A stretch of DNA of 64,000 nucleotides from Macrococcoides canis (GCF_002119805.1 NZ_CP021059.1:434001-498000), one strand, 5' to 3'; positions 32,394 through 42,914 are shown, numbered from the stretch's first letter. Numbers and translations: made by a program. Notes: generated from the letters alone by a model not told the origin.

Positions 32394-33899
32394 ATGAATC
32401 AGCAGTTATATAAGCGTAAAATTCGGCGTTCGCTGATTTTGTTTGCGATTTTACCCGTCTTTTTGCTTACAATGATAGGTCTATTTGCTTATTATGCCAT
32501 ATACATTATGAAAACGGATTATGAATTGAATCAGGTGAATAAAGAGATGATGGGTATGATTGAAAACGATCGAGAGCATATCGAAAAGAGATATCGTGAT
32601 TTTACTAAAAATATTCCGGAAAATACTACTGATATATATCGCGCTTTATATGAACAGAGTAATTATAACAAACAGCACTATATCTTTGAGTTTGAATATG
32701 AAAAATTATACACAAACAACTATGGCAATATCCCAGTGATTCCTATTTACGATAAGCAAGGTGTGGATCATAACAGGCAATACAACCTTACCGTAAGTAT
32801 TCCTGCAAATGTGCTTAAAGATGTAATGCATTATCATGATTACCAGTATGTGGTGACGGACTTGTATGACAACGTATATTACAGTAGTGATAATCACTTA
32901 ATAGGCGATAAGTATACATATGATGAACGGAAGCAAATTACAGCATTCTATAAAGATGATCAGTTAAAGCTCTATGTATACCAGGATTTAACGCAGACAA
33001 TTGATAGGGGGATCATTTTAATCAGCATTTTACTTGGAACATTCTTTCTTTTAATTATTATTACAATGTATTCCAGCAAAAGTCTTGCACATCGACAAAC
33101 ACAGGATATTGATGAAATAATTGCACATATAAGACAAGCTCAAGTAAGAGCTTTGACAACATACCAGCCTTTAACTGCGCAGAGTGAACTGGAAATCATC
33201 AATCGGTATGTCTTTGAATTGTCTCAGCTAAATGAAAGATTATTAAAATCGACGAAAGAATCTAATGAAGCGTTAAGGCAGTCACAACTTAAATCATTAG
33301 AAAATCAATTCCAGCCACACTTTATCTTTAATACAATGCAGACGATTAACTATATGATAGATACGGATAAGAAAGCTGCTAAGAAGATGATGACCAAGCT
33401 CTCCTCAATATTACGTTATGCCTTACGTGTTAAAGAATCTGAAGTAACCTTCAAAAAGGAAATTGATTACTTAGAAGATTATGTATTCATACAGAATATT
33501 CGGTTTGACCAGGCGATTCATTACACAATTGATATTGATGAATCTCTTATGAATCTGCAGACTGAGAAGTTATTGATTCAGCCACTTTTAGAAAATGCCA
33601 TTAAATATGGAGCGATTGAGAATGGTTTAAATATTAAAGTGCGTATTAAACCACTTCGTAATGGTGACATATTTATAGGAGTATTTGATAACGGTGTAGG
33701 AATGACAAGAGAAAGATTAAAAGAAGTGAGAAACATGATCAAACATTATGAACTTCGAAATCTTCACATCGGTATGCAGAATATACATCAGACGTTACGT
33801 GTTAAATATGGAGAACATTATGGTATGAAAGTGTATTCAGCATATAATAATGGAACATTGATAACATTACGTGTGAAAAAGGGGAGGACATATGTATAA
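32394..33899 (+). CDS. hptS: Sensor histidine kinase HptS
   Basis: A 501-residue LytS/YesM-type membrane kinase. Two transmembrane helices (about 10-33 and 203-225) flank an extracellular sensor region. The His_kinase block is FQPHFIFNTMQTINYM with the phosphorylated His, followed by a HATPase_c domain with QPLLENAIKYG and DNGVGM. Start 32394 follows GGGGGAG; an earlier in-frame start lies inside hptA. It overlaps hptR by 8 bases. Predicted to phosphorylate HptR when HptA detects hexose phosphate. Confidence 0.9.
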   Translation: MNQQLYKRKIRRSLILFAILPVFLLTMIGLFAYYAIYIMKTDYELNQVNKEMMGMIENDREHIEKRYRDFTKNIPENTTDIYRALYEQSNYNKQHYIFEFEYEKLYTNNYGNIPVIPIYDKQGVDHNRQYNLTVSIPANVLKDVMHYHDYQYVVTDLYDNVYYSSDNHLIGDKYTYDERKQITAFYKDDQLKLYVYQDLTQTIDRGIILISILLGTFFLLIIITMYSSKSLAHRQTQDIDEIIAHIRQAQVRALTTYQPLTAQSELEIINRYVFELSQLNERLLKSTKESNEALRQSQLKSLENQFQPHFIFNTMQTINYMIDTDKKAAKKMMTKLSSILRYALRVKESEVTFKKEIDYLEDYVFIQNIRFDQAIHYTIDIDESLMNLQTEKLLIQPLLENAIKYGAIENGLNIKVRIKPLRNGDIFIGVFDNGVGMTRERLKEVRNMIKHYELRNLHIGMQNIHQTLRVKYGEHYGMKVYSAYNNGTLITLRVKKGRTYV

Positions 33900-34623
33900 A
33901 GTATTGATTGTTGATGATGAACGAATGATACGTGAAGGATTAAAATCATCCATTGACTGGCAGAAACTGATGTTTAGCGATGTGTTTCTTGCAAAGGATG
34001 GCATAGAAGGTCAAAATATGATATTACAGTATGAACCAGATCTTGTCATTACAGATATTAAGATGCCACGTATGAATGGAATTGAAATGATGGAAGCGAC
34101 ACGTCAAATTGATTATCAGAAGCTGATTCTATCAAGCTACGATGACTTTGAATATGCTAAAGCAGCGATACAGTTTAAAGTCGTAGATTACTTACTTAAA
34201 CCAATTGATGAAGATGAACTCTTTGTCTTGCTGCAAACTATCGTAAAAACATTCAAGACAAAACAAAACACAGTCCCTGAAATTTTAAAGCCAGTCTTAA
34301 TAACAGACTTTAATAATTACTACATTAATCAGGCGGTTCATTTTATTAAGGATAATATACAATCTGAACTTGATAACGAGGTTATCGCGAATGAACTCAA
34401 AATTAGTACATCATACTTAATGCGTACTTTTAAACAGTTTACGGGAATAACTATTAAAGATTTTATTAATCGTTATCGTGTATATCGTTCATTGGAGCTG
34501 CTTGAAAAACACCTTAAAATCTATGAAGTCTCTGAACAAGTGGGATATAATGAATACAAAGCATTCAGCTATAACTTCCATAAATACATGAAGATGACAC
34601 CGAATCAATATTTAAAATCATAA
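33892..34623 (+). CDS. hptR: Response regulator HptR
   Basis: A 243-residue two-domain regulator. The receiver has the DDE acid pocket (LIVDDERMI), the phospho-acceptor Asp in LVITDIKMPRMNG (about residue 54) and the Lys in VDYLLKPIDED. The C-terminal AraC-type double HTH covers about 150-243 (ANELKISTSYLMRTFKQFTG ... EQVGYNEYKAFSYNFHKYMKMTPNQY). Expected to activate uhpT, which is convergent to it. Overlaps hptS, so the two are coupled. Confidence 0.9.
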   Translation: MYKVLIVDDERMIREGLKSSIDWQKLMFSDVFLAKDGIEGQNMILQYEPDLVITDIKMPRMNGIEMMEATRQIDYQKLILSSYDDFEYAKAAIQFKVVDYLLKPIDEDELFVLLQTIVKTFKTKQNTVPEILKPVLITDFNNYYINQAVHFIKDNIQSELDNEVIANELKISTSYLMRTFKQFTGITIKDFINRYRVYRSLELLEKHLKIYEVSEQVGYNEYKAFSYNFHKYMKMTPNQYLKS

Positions 34624-34624
34624 A

Positions 34625-34652
34625 AAAGTCGAGACAACCGTCTCGACTTATA
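34625..34652. terminator. Bidirectional terminator between hptR and uhpT
   Basis: AAGTCGAGAC-aacc-GTCTCGACTT, with an A-run before the stem that is a T-run on the minus strand. The GTCGAGAC core matches the repeat after glmM. Confidence 0.85.
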
Positions 34653-34655
34653 TTG

Positions 34656-36041
34656 TTACATCTTACTTTCTAGTTTTCTAATCTTTCTTTCTTCGGCAAC
34701 AGCGACGATACTCAGTAATATCATACCTAGAATGAGCGCCGCATAGAATACGATAAATACATCCGTCCAGCCATGTAATACATGTCCAAAGACATTTAAT
34801 CCTTTACTTTCAGGGTCAGCAATCATCGCTAATCCAATCTTCGCCATTGAATCCCCGAAGAGGTAACCGAATGTACCTGTCATACCATTTGCTACACTAA
34901 TAGCACGTTTTGGTACGAAACCTACCAGTGAAACGCCAATCAACAGCTGAGGACCAAATATTAATGCACCTAAACCGAATAATGACGCATTCACCATACC
35001 GACACTCGTTGCATTCTTGTAAAACATTACAACGAAGATGATCAAGAACATACACATTAAAGCTACAAGTGCGCGACGACCTTTAAGTAGATCTGAGATA
35101 TAACCCCACATCAGGCTTGCCACTAAAGCGCCAATCTCGAAATAGAATATTGTATTCACCGCATCACCTGCATTGAATCCTAGATGTTCAGTCACATATA
35201 AAGGGGCCCAGTTATCAATACCGATACGCACAATGTATACGAATATATTTGAAACACATAGAATCCATATGATTGGATTTTTAAGAATATACGTCTTAAA
35301 TATTTCCCATTTTGTCATATCTTGAGATGCAATGTTCTCTTCATCCACAGGCTCTTCAAAGATATCTTCACAACGATTCCATCCCAACTCTTCAGGATCA
35401 TCTTTACCGATGAAGAGAGTAACGATACCAATGATTAAAGCGATGATACCAGGGAAGATGAACATTCCGATAACATTACCGTGGAAGAACATGTTCGCGC
35501 CCCATAGAGCAAGTCCACCAGCAATTGCACCACCAATATTATGTGAAGCATTCCAGAAACCTAAATAACGGCCACGCTTTGTTCTCGGTGCCCATCTGGA
35601 AATTGTAGAATAACTTGCTGGGCCACCAACAGATTGGAATACACCATTTAGACCCCATAATACAATTAAGAAACCAACCGCTGAACCAAAGTAACTGAGT
35701 GTAAAGCCCATAATAAGTACGATAATAGACGACATAATCAGTAAGAATGAAATAATACGTTTTGTGTTTCTGCCATCGATCACATAACCGATTAATGACT
35801 TCCCTAGACCATAAGTAATGCTGAATGCAAGTCCAATATAACCAAGCTGCAAAGTGGTAATGCCAAGATCTTCTTTTAGCATCGGTTGTGCTGCTTTAAA
35901 GTTATTACGTATCAAGTACATAGACATGTATGCAAAGAACACAACGAAGAATGCTTTTAAGAATTGCTTGCGCCATTCCTTTCTTTGAACTGGGATTGGA
36001 ATCCCTTTGTTTGGGACTTTATGAATATCGAAAAAACTCAT
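34656..36041 (-). CDS. uhpT: Hexose phosphate transporter UhpT
   Basis: A 461-residue major facilitator of the organophosphate:phosphate antiporter family, importing glucose-6-phosphate and other hexose phosphates in exchange for phosphate (also the entry route of fosfomycin). About 12 transmembrane segments. Diagnostic segments are MYLIRNNFKAAQP, GLGKSLIGYVIDGRNTKR, GVFQSVGGPASYSTISRW and GFWNASHNIGGA. The match to staphylococcal UhpT, as I recall it, is close along the full length. Convergent with hptR. A cre site lies upstream. Confidence 0.93.
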   Translation of the reverse strand: MSFFDIHKVPNKGIPIPVQRKEWRKQFLKAFFVVFFAYMSMYLIRNNFKAAQPMLKEDLGITTLQLGYIGLAFSITYGLGKSLIGYVIDGRNTKRIISFLLIMSSIIVLIMGFTLSYFGSAVGFLIVLWGLNGVFQSVGGPASYSTISRWAPRTKRGRYLGFWNASHNIGGAIAGGLALWGANMFFHGNVIGMFIFPGIIALIIGIVTLFIGKDDPEELGWNRCEDIFEEPVDEENIASQDMTKWEIFKTYILKNPIIWILCVSNIFVYIVRIGIDNWAPLYVTEHLGFNAGDAVNTIFYFEIGALVASLMWGYISDLLKGRRALVALMCMFLIIFVVMFYKNATSVGMVNASLFGLGALIFGPQLLIGVSLVGFVPKRAISVANGMTGTFGYLFGDSMAKIGLAMIADPESKGLNVFGHVLHGWTDVFIVFYAALILGMILLSIVAVAEERKIRKLESKM

Positions 36042-36081
36042 ATCAGTACGCCTCCTTTTATTTGTCTTAAGTGTAAATAAT

Positions 36082-36099
36082 ATTGAAAGCGTTTAAAAT
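36082..36099. promoter_or_regulatory. cre (CcpA) site between uhpT and manR
   Basis: ATTGAAAGCGTTTAAAAT closely matches the CcpA consensus WTGNAARCGNWWWCA. It lies 41-58 bases upstream of the uhpT start and about 130 bases before manR, so it could repress either gene when a preferred sugar is present. Confidence 0.65.
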
Positions 36100-36227
36100 A
36101 CGATAAAATATTATTTTGTCTGAAATAGTGAACTCAATAAAATAATAAAAAATAATTATTATTAGTCTGTTTATTATAAATATTAGTTATACTATAAATA
36201 AAAACAGGTACGAAAAGAGGTGGAAAT

Positions 36228-38105
36228 TTGGAACTTACACAACGTCAAAAAGAAATGTTGAAATACATGATTAGTGAAAATAAAACACTATATACAATAG
36301 ACGAGTTGACTACAATATTTAACCTTTCTGATAAAACAGTGAGAAACGATATAAAAGTCTTAAAAACCTTCTCAGATGATATTGAAGGCATTAATATTTA
36401 TTCTAAACGTGGTTCAGGTGTGCATGTAGAGGTTGATAAAGTGAATACAAATCGTCTATTTAACGAACTTGATAAGTTAATATATTCCGATAGTAAAGCG
36501 TTATTGTCGATACAAATTGCCGAAAGATTACTAAAAGAGAACCAAGAAATAAGTATAAAAACGTTAGTAGCAGAATTTAACAGCAATCAATATGAAATTA
36601 AAGCATGTTTAAAAACTATTAAAGCTTGGCTAGAACGTTTTGAAATTGAACTTATTGTTAAAAAAGGGCAGGGAATAAGACTGATAGGGGAAGAAATAAA
36701 CATTAGAAATGCTATTAAATTTGTTACTTCATTAAGTCATGGAGAAAATCAGAGAGATTTCTTAAAATCTTTTTTTGGGATTCATGAATATCGACAAGTA
36801 GAAATGATAATATCAAGATATAGAAATCGATTTTCCGAAGAGCAACGAACACAGTTTTTGCTCCATGTTCTAATTATGCTTAATCGATTACTCAACAATA
36901 AAAAAGTAGAATATAAATTATATAAAGATATTCAGATTGACGAAATAATTGAAGAGATTGCAAATAGACTTTCAGAGGTATTCGTAATTAAAATTCCATA
37001 TGCTGAAAAATATTTTTTAAATCTTCATCTACCTGGACAGTCATTTAAGGTGTCAGAAGATGAGAGCATCTCGCAGATAGTAAACGATTTTATTATAGCT
37101 ATGAAAAATGAAGCGATGATTAACTTTCAAGATGATATTATTCTAATTAATGGATTGACAACACATCTAAAAACAACATTTTTCAATCTATCTAATAATT
37201 TGGAGATAAACAATCCTTTGATTTATGAAATTAAAACACGTTACCCTTTTATATATTCGAGTGTAGTTAATAGCTATAGAAATCTTTCAGATTTAGTAAA
37301 GTTACCCGAGTCTGAATTAGGTTATATTGCACTGCACTTTCAAGCGGCATATGAACGTCTTAAAATAAATAATCAAAAGAATATTATTATTGTTTGTCAT
37401 CTAGGAATAGGTATTTCACAGATGCTAAAGATAAAACTTGAACAGAAATATTCGAATATTAAAGTTCTTGGAGTAATCGGTTTAAATGACTTACCTTTAT
37501 ATCTAGAAAATAATGAAATAGATTTAATTATTACAACAGTTGAAATTACAGAGTGTGACATAGATTATGTGAAAGTCTCTCCTTTACTAGATGATGACGA
37601 TGAGAGAATATTGAATCGTTATTTTGATCAAGGTACTGTTTCAAGTGGACGTTATTCAACTGATATGATTAAATTTATGCAACCATTTCTTATATTTACG
37701 AATAATACAACTTCAGATCGCTATAAAATTATAGAAGAGATAGGTAAGAAGCTTATCGGTCAAAATCTTGTCCAACATGAATTTATTAAGTCAGTCGCTG
37801 GTAGAGAATATTTAAGTTCTACATGTATCGGAAGTGGAATAGCTATACCACATGGAAAATCTGAGTATGTTCTTAAATCCTCTATCTCTGTATATACTTT
37901 AAATCATCCTATAGACTGGGGTGAAGAAAGTGTAGATCTAGTTTTCTTAATCGCACTAAAAGAAGAAGATAAAAAATATTATCAAAATATTTATAGAGAG
38001 CTGCATACAATTATGCAAGATAAATTGCTGCTAAGAAAGATAAAGACGGAAAGAAGCTCATTGAAGTTCTTGAAGCTCTTTAAAGATAAGAAATTACCGG
38101 AATAA
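36228..38105 (+). CDS. manR: PRD-containing PTS regulator (ManR-like)
   Basis: A 625-residue transcriptional activator. Order: N-terminal HTH (TIDELTTIFNLSDKTVRNDI), second HTH, two PRD domains with conserved His residues, an EIIB-like domain (IIIVCHLGIGISQML, Cys near residue 390) and a C-terminal EIIA-like domain with IAIPHGKSE. It uses a TTG start after GAGGTGG. Lying directly before an EIIBCA permease and manA, as in Bacillus manR-manPA, it most likely activates mannose PTS genes; fructose is the alternative. Compared with mtlR in this window it has the same domain plan. Confidence 0.82.
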   Translation: MELTQRQKEMLKYMISENKTLYTIDELTTIFNLSDKTVRNDIKVLKTFSDDIEGINIYSKRGSGVHVEVDKVNTNRLFNELDKLIYSDSKALLSIQIAERLLKENQEISIKTLVAEFNSNQYEIKACLKTIKAWLERFEIELIVKKGQGIRLIGEEINIRNAIKFVTSLSHGENQRDFLKSFFGIHEYRQVEMIISRYRNRFSEEQRTQFLLHVLIMLNRLLNNKKVEYKLYKDIQIDEIIEEIANRLSEVFVIKIPYAEKYFLNLHLPGQSFKVSEDESISQIVNDFIIAMKNEAMINFQDDIILINGLTTHLKTTFFNLSNNLEINNPLIYEIKTRYPFIYSSVVNSYRNLSDLVKLPESELGYIALHFQAAYERLKINNQKNIIIVCHLGIGISQMLKIKLEQKYSNIKVLGVIGLNDLPLYLENNEIDLIITTVEITECDIDYVKVSPLLDDDDERILNRYFDQGTVSSGRYSTDMIKFMQPFLIFTNNTTSDRYKIIEEIGKKLIGQNLVQHEFIKSVAGREYLSSTCIGSGIAIPHGKSEYVLKSSISVYTLNHPIDWGEESVDLVFLIALKEEDKKYYQNIYRELHTIMQDKLLLRKIKTERSSLKFLKLFKDKKLPE

Positions 38106-38125
38106 CGGTAGTTTCTTTTTTTAGT
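38088..38125 (+). terminator. Terminator overlapping the 3' end of manR
   Basis: AAGAAATTACCG-gaataa-CGGTAGTTTCTT followed by TTTTTT. The 5' arm is inside the manR coding region, so manP probably has its own promoter (TATAATATAAG-like sequence near 38143). Confidence 0.8.
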
Positions 38126-38181
38126 AAAAAAACTTTATATCTATAATATAAGTATCAAGAAGAAAAAGAGGAGGAAAAAAT

Positions 38182-40110
38182 ATGAAATTATTAGCGATTA
38201 CTTCATGTCCTAATGGTATTGCGCATACTTATATGGCTGCTGAAAACCTACAAAAAGCTGCCGATAAGATGGGCGTAGAAATGAAAGTTGAAACGCAAGG
38301 AGGTGTAGGTGTAGAAAATCTACTTACTGAAAAAGATATTCGAGAAGCTGTTGGTATCATCATAGCATCAGACAGAAAAATTGATAAGTCACGCTTCAAT
38401 GGTAAGAAGTTAATAGATGTAAGTGTTGGTGAAGGGATAAGAAATCCTGAGAAACTTATTCAACGCATGCAAGATGGAGATGCTTCGACGTATACTGGAG
38501 GCTATTCAAATGAATATAAAGAAGAAAAAAGAGCACAAAATCCTATTTATCAACATTTAATGAACGGTGTATCATTTATGGTACCATTCATCGTGGTCGG
38601 AGGATTGTTAATCGCTTTAGCATTAACGCTAGGAGGTAAAACAACACCAGAAGGCATCGTTGTTCCTGAAGGGACATTTTGGTATCAGATTCAACAAATT
38701 GGTGGTGCTGCATTTACTTTTATGATTCCTATATTAGCGGGATACATTGCATATAGTATTGCTGATAAACCTGGTTTAGTACCTGGTATGATTGGTGGTT
38801 TAATCGCTGCTAATGGAGCATACTATGGTAGTACTGCAGGAGCAGGGTTTTTAGGTGGTATTATCGCAGGTTTCTTAGCGGGTTATGTTGCATTATGGAT
38901 TAGGAAGATTAAAGTTCCAAAACCGATGCAGCCAGTAATGCCAATTATCTTTATACCAGTAATCTCTTCTATTATCGTTGGATTAATATTTATCTATTTA
39001 ATCGGAGCACCAATCGCTCAAATCTTTGAATCATTAAATGGTTGGTTAAAAGGAATGCAAGGTTCGAACGCTGTATTACTAGCATTAATTTTAGGGGCTA
39101 TGATTTCATTTGATATGGGTGGACCAGTAAACAAAGTAGCATTCTTATTTGGTTCAGCGATGATTGGTGAAGGAAATTATACAATCATGGGTGCAATTGC
39201 AGTAGCAATTTGTATACCACCAATTGGATTAGGATTAGCAACATTTATTAATAAGAAAAAATTCAATGCCAATGAAATTGAAATGGGTAAAGCATCATTC
39301 ACAATGGGATTATTCGGTATTACAGAAGGGGCGATACCTTTCGCTGCACAAGATCCACTTCGTGTAATTCCATCTATAATGATAGGGTCAATGACAGGTT
39401 CTACAATTGCAATGCTGTCAAATGTTGGAGATAAAGTTGCTCACGGTGGTCCGATTGTAGCGATACTTGGCGCAGTAGATAATATCTTTATGTTCTTTGT
39501 AGCAGCATTAGTTGGTTCACTTGTAACAGCATTCTTAACAATCGCATTAAAGAGCACAAAGAAAAAAGAAGTAGTAACACCAGATGGAGATACAATAGCG
39601 GTAACAGAAGAATCTGAAGAAAATAATAAAGTAGTAACTCCTGTTGTTACAGAAGAAGTTAAAGAAAACGAATTAATTGAAGCTCAAAACATTAAAGTAA
39701 TTGATGCTGAAGCGACTCAAGATGAGAGTATGGATTTATTAATTGATCAGTTATATAACAGCAATGTTATTACAGATAAAGCCGAATTTAAAAAAGGAAT
39801 ACTTGAAAGAGAAAGTCAAAGTTCAACAGGGATTGGAATGAATATTGCTATCCCACATGCGAAATCACAAGTAGTAAAAGAACCAAAAGTTTCAGTATTA
39901 AAAGTCAATCAAGGTGTAGACTGGAATTCTTTAGATGGCACACCAGCTAAACTCATCTTTATGATTGCTGTACCATCTAATGATGCAGGAGATACGCACC
40001 TTAAAATTTTGCAAAAGTTATCTAGAAAATTAATGGATGATGATTATAGAAATAGTTTATTAAATGCAAAAGATGAGATGGAATTATATAATTTACTTAA
40101 AACATTATAA
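38182..40110 (+). CDS. manP: Fructose/mannose-family PTS EIIBCA
   Basis: A 642-residue single-chain PTS permease that imports and phosphorylates a hexose. Domain order: EIIB first (LLAITSCPNGIAHTYMAAE, phospho-Cys at about residue 9), a long EIIC with about 8-9 membrane segments (about 125-455), an acidic linker, and EIIA at the C-terminus (GIGMNIAIPHAKSQ, about 553-566). The B-C-A order and the neighbours manR and manA match Bacillus ManP, so mannose is the likely substrate; fructose remains possible. AGGAGG RBS. Confidence 0.87.
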   Translation: MKLLAITSCPNGIAHTYMAAENLQKAADKMGVEMKVETQGGVGVENLLTEKDIREAVGIIIASDRKIDKSRFNGKKLIDVSVGEGIRNPEKLIQRMQDGDASTYTGGYSNEYKEEKRAQNPIYQHLMNGVSFMVPFIVVGGLLIALALTLGGKTTPEGIVVPEGTFWYQIQQIGGAAFTFMIPILAGYIAYSIADKPGLVPGMIGGLIAANGAYYGSTAGAGFLGGIIAGFLAGYVALWIRKIKVPKPMQPVMPIIFIPVISSIIVGLIFIYLIGAPIAQIFESLNGWLKGMQGSNAVLLALILGAMISFDMGGPVNKVAFLFGSAMIGEGNYTIMGAIAVAICIPPIGLGLATFINKKKFNANEIEMGKASFTMGLFGITEGAIPFAAQDPLRVIPSIMIGSMTGSTIAMLSNVGDKVAHGGPIVAILGAVDNIFMFFVAALVGSLVTAFLTIALKSTKKKEVVTPDGDTIAVTEESEENNKVVTPVVTEEVKENELIEAQNIKVIDAEATQDESMDLLIDQLYNSNVITDKAEFKKGILERESQSSTGIGMNIAIPHAKSQVVKEPKVSVLKVNQGVDWNSLDGTPAKLIFMIAVPSNDAGDTHLKILQKLSRKLMDDDYRNSLLNAKDEMELYNLLKTL

Positions 40111-40121
40111 AGGATGATTGT

Positions 40122-41063
40122 ATGTCACCACTATTTTTACAACCGGTATTTAAAGAGCGTATTTGGGGTGGAAGTCATTTAAAGGAATTCGGATATAAGA
40201 TTCCGAATGATAAAACAGGAGAGTGCTGGGGTATTTCTGCACATGAGAACGGCCCGAATATTATTCTGAACGGAGAACATAAAGGTAAGACATTAAAGCA
40301 GTTGTGGGAAGAAAATACAGGACTATTTGGAAATCAAACGACGGATAAGTTCCCATTACTTACAAAGATTCTCGATGCAAATGATGAATTATCAGTGCAA
40401 GTACATCCTGATGACGCATATGCACAAGTACATGAGAATGGAGAGCTTGGGAAGACAGAATGCTGGTATATTATTGACTGTGATGAAGATGCTGAAATAA
40501 TATATGGGCATAATGCGAGTGATAAAGACGAGTTAGAGAAGATGATACATGAAGGTAAGTGGAATCAACTTTTTAATTCGATTAAAGTAAAACCAGGTGA
40601 CTTCTTCTATGTGCCTAGTGGTACAGTTCATGCGATTGGGAAAGGTATACGTATATTAGAGACACAGCAGAATTCGGATACAACTTATCGTATCTATGAT
40701 TATGACCGTACGGATAAGGATGGTCATAAACGTGAACTGCATATTGCTCAAAGTGTTGATGTGATAGGACTTAATGAAGAAAATTCAAGAACAGAAGCGG
40801 AAGTTACTGAAGTACAGGGAAATGTGATCAAAACGTTTATTTCTAATCGTTTCTTTACAGTAAAACAGTTACTGATAGAAGAGCGCTATGAATATACTAA
40901 ACAACAAGACTATACATTGATGAGTGTGCTATCAGGTGAAGGAACATTAACTGTGGATGGTCAAGTCTTTGAAATTAAAAAAGGCGATCATTTCATCTTG
41001 ACTACGGAAGATGAAGAACTCGAATTTAGAGGGAAATTAGATATTATCGAAAGTTATGTATAG
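40122..41063 (+). CDS. manA: Mannose-6-phosphate isomerase
   Basis: Class I zinc isomerase converting mannose-6-phosphate to fructose-6-phosphate. Zinc-site motifs are visible: LSVQVHPDDAYA and the Glu/His region ending VPSGTVHAIGKG. 313 residues, typical of short Firmicute ManA. It lies 11 bases after manP, so the pathway is uptake by ManP then isomerisation to glycolysis. Confidence 0.94.
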   Translation: MSPLFLQPVFKERIWGGSHLKEFGYKIPNDKTGECWGISAHENGPNIILNGEHKGKTLKQLWEENTGLFGNQTTDKFPLLTKILDANDELSVQVHPDDAYAQVHENGELGKTECWYIIDCDEDAEIIYGHNASDKDELEKMIHEGKWNQLFNSIKVKPGDFFYVPSGTVHAIGKGIRILETQQNSDTTYRIYDYDRTDKDGHKRELHIAQSVDVIGLNEENSRTEAEVTEVQGNVIKTFISNRFFTVKQLLIEERYEYTKQQDYTLMSVLSGEGTLTVDGQVFEIKKGDHFILTTEDEELEFRGKLDIIESYV

Positions 41064-41083
41064 ATATAAATACTAGTACATCT

Positions 41084-41122
41084 AAAAAATGACATCCAAT
41101 TAGGGTGTCATTTTTATTTTTA
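41084..41122 (+). terminator. manPA terminator
   Basis: AAAAATGACATCC-aattag-GGTGTCATTTTT followed by ATTTTT. Confidence 0.88.
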
Positions 41123-41161
41123 AGAAGTAGTATAATAAAGAAAAACTGTACGAGGTGTACT

Positions 41162-42049
41162 ATGGATAAATGTTTAATTATTGGGTCGACAGTATGTGAT
41201 GTTGTAATAAATGTAGACCAGCTACCGACAACAGCAGGGGATGTACATATATCAAGTCAGACGATGGCACTCGGAGGATGTGCATACAATGTAGTATCAG
41301 TATTGCACCATCTAGATGTGCCATATACATTTATTTCTCCAGTTGGAACAGGGATGTACGGAGAATTTGTTGCGCACGAACTAGAGAAGAAGAGGATACA
41401 AACAGAGGTGCGTGTTGAGGGAGAGAACGGATGCTGCTATTGCTTCGTTGAGCAGCACGGAGAACGTACATTTATGTCACACCACGGTGTGGAGTATACG
41501 TTTAATCCGAAGTGGCTAGATGGTTTGAATCTAGATGATTATAAGTATGTTTATATATGCGGGCTGGAAATTGAAGAATGTGATGGGGATAAGATAATTG
41601 ATACGTTAAATGATATTGAGGCGACTATTATCTTCGCACCAGGACCACGAGGAAACTTGATACCTCAAGAACGTATGGAACGTGTGTATCAATTGTCTCC
41701 GATTGTACACTTGAATGAACAGGAGATAAAGGAGCAAACAGATTGCGAGACGGTTGAAGCGGCACTGGAAGTATTGTATGAAAAAACAAATAACAAAATT
41801 GTCGTAACACAAGGTGCGAATGGGGCGATTATATATGATGGTGATATCACGCATGTATCAGGAGAGACAGTTAAAGTGAATGACACGATAGGCGCAGGCG
41901 ACAGCCATGCAGGTGCATTTATATCTAGTATGGCAAAAGGAATGGATGACAAATCTGCACTGAAATTCGCAAATAAAGTCGCAGCAGAAGTTGTGCAAGT
42001 GAGTGGCGTTGGGTTGAGTGAAGAGGTGTGGGGGAGTATGGAATTCTAA
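41162..42049 (+). CDS. PfkB-family sugar/nucleoside kinase
   Basis: A 295-residue ribokinase-like kinase. The N-terminal GSTVCDVVINVDQLPTTAGD and the ALGGCAYNVV segment form the substrate site; the C-terminal signature NDTIGAGDSHAGAF carries the catalytic Asp and anion hole. I use the ATG at 41162, preceded by GAGGTG, because the upstream in-frame ATG (41105) lies in the terminator hairpin. The substrate is not evident. It follows the manPA terminator and has its own promoter. Confidence 0.85.
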   Translation: MDKCLIIGSTVCDVVINVDQLPTTAGDVHISSQTMALGGCAYNVVSVLHHLDVPYTFISPVGTGMYGEFVAHELEKKRIQTEVRVEGENGCCYCFVEQHGERTFMSHHGVEYTFNPKWLDGLNLDDYKYVYICGLEIEECDGDKIIDTLNDIEATIIFAPGPRGNLIPQERMERVYQLSPIVHLNEQEIKEQTDCETVEAALEVLYEKTNNKIVVTQGANGAIIYDGDITHVSGETVKVNDTIGAGDSHAGAFISSMAKGMDDKSALKFANKVAAEVVQVSGVGLSEEVWGSMEF

Positions 42050-42200
42050 AAATCATATAGAATGTTATTAAATTAATATACTTATTATGGAAAATATTTC
42101 ATCAAAAACGAGTGGATTTATCAATGTAGAAAATATTGGAAAATATAAAAATCATGTGATTAAATAAGCTTGTAATTCAATACACAAGCAAAGGAGAAAC

Positions 42201-42851
42201 ATGATGGGTCAGTATTTTACATTGAAGAATATGAGTAAAGATCAGTATTTTAGTCCTCTTGAAGCAGCTTGTGGTAGTAAACCTTTTGAGTTCTGTGATG
42301 TAGATAGCTTCTTTATACTTGAAGTGTGTAAGAAACTGAAAGATGAGTGGAATGGTGATTGTATTGTAATTGCTGGTGACTATATAGAAAATGAGCTTGA
42401 AATGAAATGTTTCTGGCCTACTATAGATTCATATGAAGTTACCCATAATGAATTATATTTGGATTATGAAAAACATGCTGAGTGTAATTTTCTGATAATC
42501 AACATTGCGACACTAGAAGAAAAGAAAGCGGCTTTATTAAAGGAACTTCAAGATTGTGTGTTAGTGAACTATAAGAGACGAAGCTTTATTAAATGGGATT
42601 ACCGTATAAATGAAAATGAAGATAGATGGTCTCAATCCGTTGTCGGCACGCTACTGATTCAAAATGATTATAACCTAGAATACTTACCTGATAGTTATGG
42701 AGAGTACTTAAATGGTAATTGGGTAAGTGAACCTATTGGCATATTGACTAGAGACGAAGCCGTTAACATGGACTATTACGAAGTGTTCGTATGGACGCCT
42801 GAGAATGATCAAACGAATGGAAGAGTGAGGTTGGTTAAATCTAGGGAATAA
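42201..42851 (+). CDS. Hypothetical acidic protein (216 aa)
   Basis: Not recognised. A soluble, acidic protein rich in Tyr, Trp and Asp, without signal peptide, membrane segment or known motif. AAGGAG precedes two successive ATG codons (42201 and 42204). It lies at the left edge of the AT-rich accessory island and converges on the DUF262 gene. Small acidic singletons like this can be immunity or anti-restriction proteins, but nothing specific supports that here. Confidence 0.65.
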   Translation: MMGQYFTLKNMSKDQYFSPLEAACGSKPFEFCDVDSFFILEVCKKLKDEWNGDCIVIAGDYIENELEMKCFWPTIDSYEVTHNELYLDYEKHAECNFLIINIATLEEKKAALLKELQDCVLVNYKRRSFIKWDYRINENEDRWSQSVVGTLLIQNDYNLEYLPDSYGEYLNGNWVSEPIGILTRDEAVNMDYYEVFVWTPENDQTNGRVRLVKSRE

Positions 42852-42914
42852 AAAAACTCAGCACATGAAATCAATAAAGTTCGGGTGCTGAATTTAATTT
42901 TAAGAATTTAATAA